From: Actinokineospora baliensis
GTDB lineage: Bacteria; Actinomycetota; Actinomycetes; Mycobacteriales; Pseudonocardiaceae
DNA: 64,000 nt
Assembly: GCF_016907695.1 (NCBI RefSeq)
Contig: NZ_JAFBCK010000001.1
Location: 3,816,501-3,880,500 of the forward strand
Direction: 5' to 3'
Position 1 is the stretch's first letter. Each line of letters begins with the position of its first letter. The notes below the pieces were generated by a model. It was given only the letters and a program-made list of their open reading frames with translations, was not told the origin of the DNA and ran no database searches. The position numbers and the translations under genes are program-made. Below, in pieces: positions 61,201 to 64,000 of the stretch.

Positions 61201-62628
61201 TCAGGTCGCGAACTCGGTGAGCACCATGACCTTGGGCTCGGTGAGGTCCAGCATCGCCGACTGCACGCCTTCGCGGCCGACGCCCGAGTCCTTGATGCCG
61301 CCGTAGGGCATCTGGTCGGCCCGGTAGGTCGGCACGTCGCCGATCACCACGCCGCCGACCTGGAGCTTGGCGGTGGCGTGTGCGGCGACCCGCAGGTCGT
61401 GGGTGAACACGCCCGCTTGGAGGCCGTAGCGGGAGCGGTTGGCCGAGGCGATGGCGGCGTCGACGGAGGGGACGCGTTCGACGACGATGACCGGGCCGAA
61501 GACCTCCTCGGTGACCACGGCGCACCCCTCGGGCACGTCGGAGAGCACGACCGGGTCGATGGCGTTGCCGTCGGTCCTGCCCCCGGTGAGCAGCGTGGCG
61601 CCCCTGGTCACCGCGTCGGCGACCCAGTCGCTGACCCGGCGCGCGGCGTCGGCGTTGATCAGCGGGCCGACATGGGTCACCGGGTGCGCCGGGTCGCCGG
61701 TCGGCAGGCTCCGCACGTGCTTGACCAGGGCGGGCACGAACTCGTCGTAGACGTCGGTGTGCGCGTAGACCCGCTGCACCGACACGCACGACTGGCCCGC
61801 CTGGTGCGTGCCGAACGCGGCGATCCTGGCCGCGGCGCCGTCGACGTCGGTCCAGTCCGGGGCGATGATGACCGGCGCGTTGCCGCCGAGTTCGAGCAGC
61901 ACGTGCTTGCGCGGGTTGGCGTCGTTGATCCGCCAGCCCACCGCGTCGGAACCGGTGAACGAGATGACCGGCAGCCTCGGGTCGCCGACCATGTCCGCGA
62001 TCTGGGCGTTGGTCATCGGCAGCACCGACCAGGCGCCCGGCGGCAGGTCCGTCTCAGCGAGCAGTTCACCGAGCAGCAACGCCGACAGCGGGGTGGCAGG
62101 CGCGGGCTTGATGATCACCGGGCAGCCCGCGGCGATCGCCGGGGCCAGCTTGTGCGCGACCAGGTTCACCGGGAAGTTGAACGGGGTGATGCCCAGCACC
62201 GGACCGCGCGGCACCTGGCGGACCAGGGCCACCCGGTCCTCGGAGCCGGGCTCGGTGTCGAGCCGCTGCACGGTGCCGGAGAACCGGCGGGCCTCCTCGG
62301 CGCCCCAGCGGAACGTGGCGACCGCGCGGGTCACCTCGGTGCGCGCCCAGGTGATCGGCTTGCCCGACTCGCCGGTGATCAGCGCGGCGACCTCCTCCAG
62401 CCGCTCCTGCAGCCGCCGAGACACGTGGTCGAGAGCGTCCGCGCGCACGTGCGCGGGCAGCGCCGCGACCTCGTCGCGGGCGGCGGCCGCGGCGGCCACC
62501 GCCTCCTCGATGTCCTCGGCGGTGGCGTTGCTGGTGACCCCGGTGACCGCGGCGTCATATGGGCTGCGCACGGTCACCGGGGAGTTCGAGGTGCGGGGCT
62601 TGCCCGCGACCCAATAGGGGGTGCTCAC
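61201..62628 (-). CDS. Aldehyde dehydrogenase family protein A
   Basis: 475 residues. NAD(P)-dependent oxidation of an aldehyde to the acid. GITPFNFPVNLVAHKLAPAI, SFTGSDAVGW, catalytic Glu in LLELGGNAPVI, catalytic Cys in HQAGQSCVSVQRVY, and EEVFGPVIVV are the family motifs; related to lactaldehyde/succinate-semialdehyde types. The GTG at 62626-62628 overlaps the stop of dehydrogenase B (GTGA), so the two are translated together. Confidence 0.95.
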   Translation of the reverse strand: MSTPYWVAGKPRTSNSPVTVRSPYDAAVTGVTSNATAEDIEEAVAAAAAARDEVAALPAHVRADALDHVSRRLQERLEEVAALITGESGKPITWARTEVTRAVATFRWGAEEARRFSGTVQRLDTEPGSEDRVALVRQVPRGPVLGITPFNFPVNLVAHKLAPAIAAGCPVIIKPAPATPLSALLLGELLAETDLPPGAWSVLPMTNAQIADMVGDPRLPVISFTGSDAVGWRINDANPRKHVLLELGGNAPVIIAPDWTDVDGAAARIAAFGTHQAGQSCVSVQRVYAHTDVYDEFVPALVKHVRSLPTGDPAHPVTHVGPLINADAARRVSDWVADAVTRGATLLTGGRTDGNAIDPVVLSDVPEGCAVVTEEVFGPVIVVERVPSVDAAIASANRSRYGLQAGVFTHDLRVAAHATAKLQVGGVVIGDVPTYRADQMPYGGIKDSGVGREGVQSAMLDLTEPKVMVLTEFAT

Positions 62629-64000
62629 TGGCCCGCCTGGCCGTAGTGCATCCAGACGCCCTTGATCTCGGTGTACGCCTCGATCGCGTAGGGCCCCATC
62701 TCGCGACCCCACCCGCTGGACTTGAAACCGCCCCAGGGCGCGGCGGCGTCGGGGATGCAGGGCATGTTCACGAAGACAGCGCCCGCGCGGATGCCGTCGG
62801 CGAGCCGGTGCGCGGTGCGCACGTCATCGGTCCACACGGAGGCCGCGAGGCCGTAGGGGGAGTCGTTGACGCGGTAGAGCAGCTCCTCCTCGCCGTCGTA
62901 GTCCAGGACGGTGAGGACCGGGCCGAAGATCTCCTCGCGCACGATCGCCATGTCGTCGGAGACCCCGGCGAAGACGGTGGGGTGGTAGAAGTTGCCCTTC
63001 GCGAGGTCACCTTCGCCGCGCGAGCCGCCAGCGACCAGCTGCGCACCGGCGGTGACGCCACCGCGCACGTAAGAGTCGACCTTGGCGAGGTGCTCGGCCG
63101 TGACAAGAGGGCCGAGCTGGGTGTCGGCGGCACTGCCCGGCCCGATCTTAAGACCGTCAACGGCCTTGCCCAGCTTCGTGGCGAACTCGTCCACGCGGTT
63201 CTTGTCCACATAGAGGCGCGCGAATGCCGCGCAAACCTGCCCGCTGTTGAGCAGGCCCCCCGCCACGGCACCGGCCACGGCGGCATCGATGTTCGCGTCC
63301 TTGGCGATGACCGTGGGGGTTTTACCGCCGAGCTCGAGGGTGACCCTCTTAAGGTCGTTGGCCGACGCGGCGACGATGTCCTTGCCGACCGCAGTCGACC
63401 CGGTGAAGGAGACCTTGTCGACGCCGGGGTGGCGGACGAGGGCCTTACCGGCCTCGGGGCCGCCGGTGATCAGGTTGACCACGCCAGCGGGGACCCCGGC
63501 CTCGGCACACAGCCGGGTCAGGAAGGCGGCGGTCAGCGAGGTCTGCTCCGCGGGCTTGAGCACCACGGTGTTGCCGCACGCCAGCGCGGGCGCCAGCTTC
63601 CAGGTCATGATCATCAGGGGGAAGTTCCACGGGGCGATCAGCGCGCACACGCCCACCGGCTCCCGCTTGTCGAACTGCAGCGTGTCCGGGAACGAGACGT
63701 TCCGGACCGCGCCGTCGATCTTGGTCGCGAAGCCCGCGAAGTACCGGAAGTGCTCGACGGCGCCGGTCACGCTGACCGCCTTCGCCACCCCCAGCGGCTG
63801 CCCCTGGTCCAACGTCTCCAGCGCCGCGATCTCGTCGCCGTGCGCCTCGAGCAGGTCCGCGATCTTCCACAGGATCCGCGCCCGCTCGGTCGCCGGAACC
63901 CGCCCCCACACCGGCAGCGCCGCCCGAGCCGCCGCCACCGCCGCGTCGACCTCCGCCGCCCCGGCGTCCACCAGGGTCGCGATCGGCTCCCCGCTGGCGG
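62625..64000 (-). CDS. Aldehyde dehydrogenase family protein B (N-terminus outside window)
   Basis: At least 458 codons visible; the frame runs on past base 64000 (reads ASGEPIATLVDAGAAE before the visible part), so the true start is not included. CALIAPWNFPLMIMTWKLAP, SFTGSTAVGKDI, Glu in LELGGKTPTVIAKD, Cys in NSGQVCAAFARLYV, EEIFGPVLTVLDYD and GGFKSSGWGREMG: betaine/gamma-aminobutyraldehyde-type dehydrogenase. Amine-derived aldehydes are plausible substrates. Coupled to A downstream. Confidence 0.95.
   Translation of the reverse strand, partial: ASGEPIATLVDAGAAEVDAAVAAARAALPVWGRVPATERARILWKIADLLEAHGDEIAALETLDQGQPLGVAKAVSVTGAVEHFRYFAGFATKIDGAVRNVSFPDTLQFDKREPVGVCALIAPWNFPLMIMTWKLAPALACGNTVVLKPAEQTSLTAAFLTRLCAEAGVPAGVVNLITGGPEAGKALVRHPGVDKVSFTGSTAVGKDIVAASANDLKRVTLELGGKTPTVIAKDANIDAAVAGAVAGGLLNSGQVCAAFARLYVDKNRVDEFATKLGKAVDGLKIGPGSAADTQLGPLVTAEHLAKVDSYVRGGVTAGAQLVAGGSRGEGDLAKGNFYHPTVFAGVSDDMAIVREEIFGPVLTVLDYDGEEELLYRVNDSPYGLAASVWTDDVRTAHRLADGIRAGAVFVNMPCIPDAAAPWGGFKSSGWGREMGPYAIEAYTEIKGVWMHYGQAGQ

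Overview
The window is high-GC DNA from a motile actinobacterium. Most genes overlap by 1-4 bases, GTG starts are common, and a WhiG/FliA-type sigma factor sits in a complete flagellar locus together with secreted proteases and an EACC1/caspase pair. A filamentous, zoospore-forming member of the Pseudonocardiales (Actinosynnema or Actinokineospora type) would fit, but the genus is an inference.

Flagellar locus (1-19,415). A long minus-strand operon runs flgB-flgC-fliE-fliF-fliG-fliH-fliI-fliJ-(NlpC/P60+SLT hydrolase)-fliK-flgD-flgE-flbD-motA and leaves the window at base 1. Upstream of it lie fliD-fliS-small ORF, flagellin fliC and the sigma-28 gene. flgN-flgK-flgL-fliW-csrA run divergently on the plus strand. 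Reading the intergenic DNA gives one promoter pattern, CTCA (once TTCA), exactly 16 bases, then GCCGA/GCCGAA/GCCGAT, before flbD, flgB, fliD, fliC (twice), flgN and the chemoreceptor gene at 22.4 kb. The fliC leader carries a GGA-hexaloop hairpin plus an AAGGAGG ribosome site, the arrangement expected for CsrA control, and fliW-csrA lies in the same locus.

Repeat-rich chemoreceptor segment (19.4-25.2 kb). An APC-type permease and a methyl-accepting chemotaxis protein are bracketed by four copies of a palindromic element of about 147 bp: three direct copies on the left and one inverted copy on the right. The copies show compensatory base changes in their stems. G-rich short repeats in inverted orientation accompany them.

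Signalling and secretion (25.2-37.1 kb). A PP2C-type phosphatase, a PAS histidine kinase with a degraded ATP site, a divergent intact PAS histidine kinase with its OmpR-type regulator, an XRE-type regulator, a very large secreted protease joining M4 and M28 catalytic domains, and a luciferase-like monooxygenase.

Sugar and amine metabolism (37.3-42.7 kb). An SDR-glycosyltransferase fusion, a tract containing broken copies of the 5' end of the next glycosyltransferase gene, that intact glycosyltransferase, and a copper amine oxidase.

Transport and catabolic cluster (43.0-55.9 kb). A branched-chain-amino-acid-type ABC importer (LivF, a LivM-LivG fusion, a binding lipoprotein, LivH) is followed by a tightly coupled run of zinc dehydrogenase, methyltransferase-like protein, SDR, N,N-dimethylformamidase-like protein, alpha/beta esterase and aldo/keto reductase, and then a GAF-LuxR regulator. 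The set looks like uptake and breakdown of one unknown amide- or ester-containing compound.

Right end (55.9-64.0 kb). A duplicated 250-bp non-coding segment, a DHFR-like reductase, a metallo-beta-lactamase-fold hydrolase, an L,D-transpeptidase-like secreted protein, an EACC1 plus caspase/EF-hand/membrane-protein pair (candidate conflict or cell-death system), and two coupled aldehyde dehydrogenases, the last cut by the window edge. No tRNA, rRNA, CRISPR array or transposase gene was seen.
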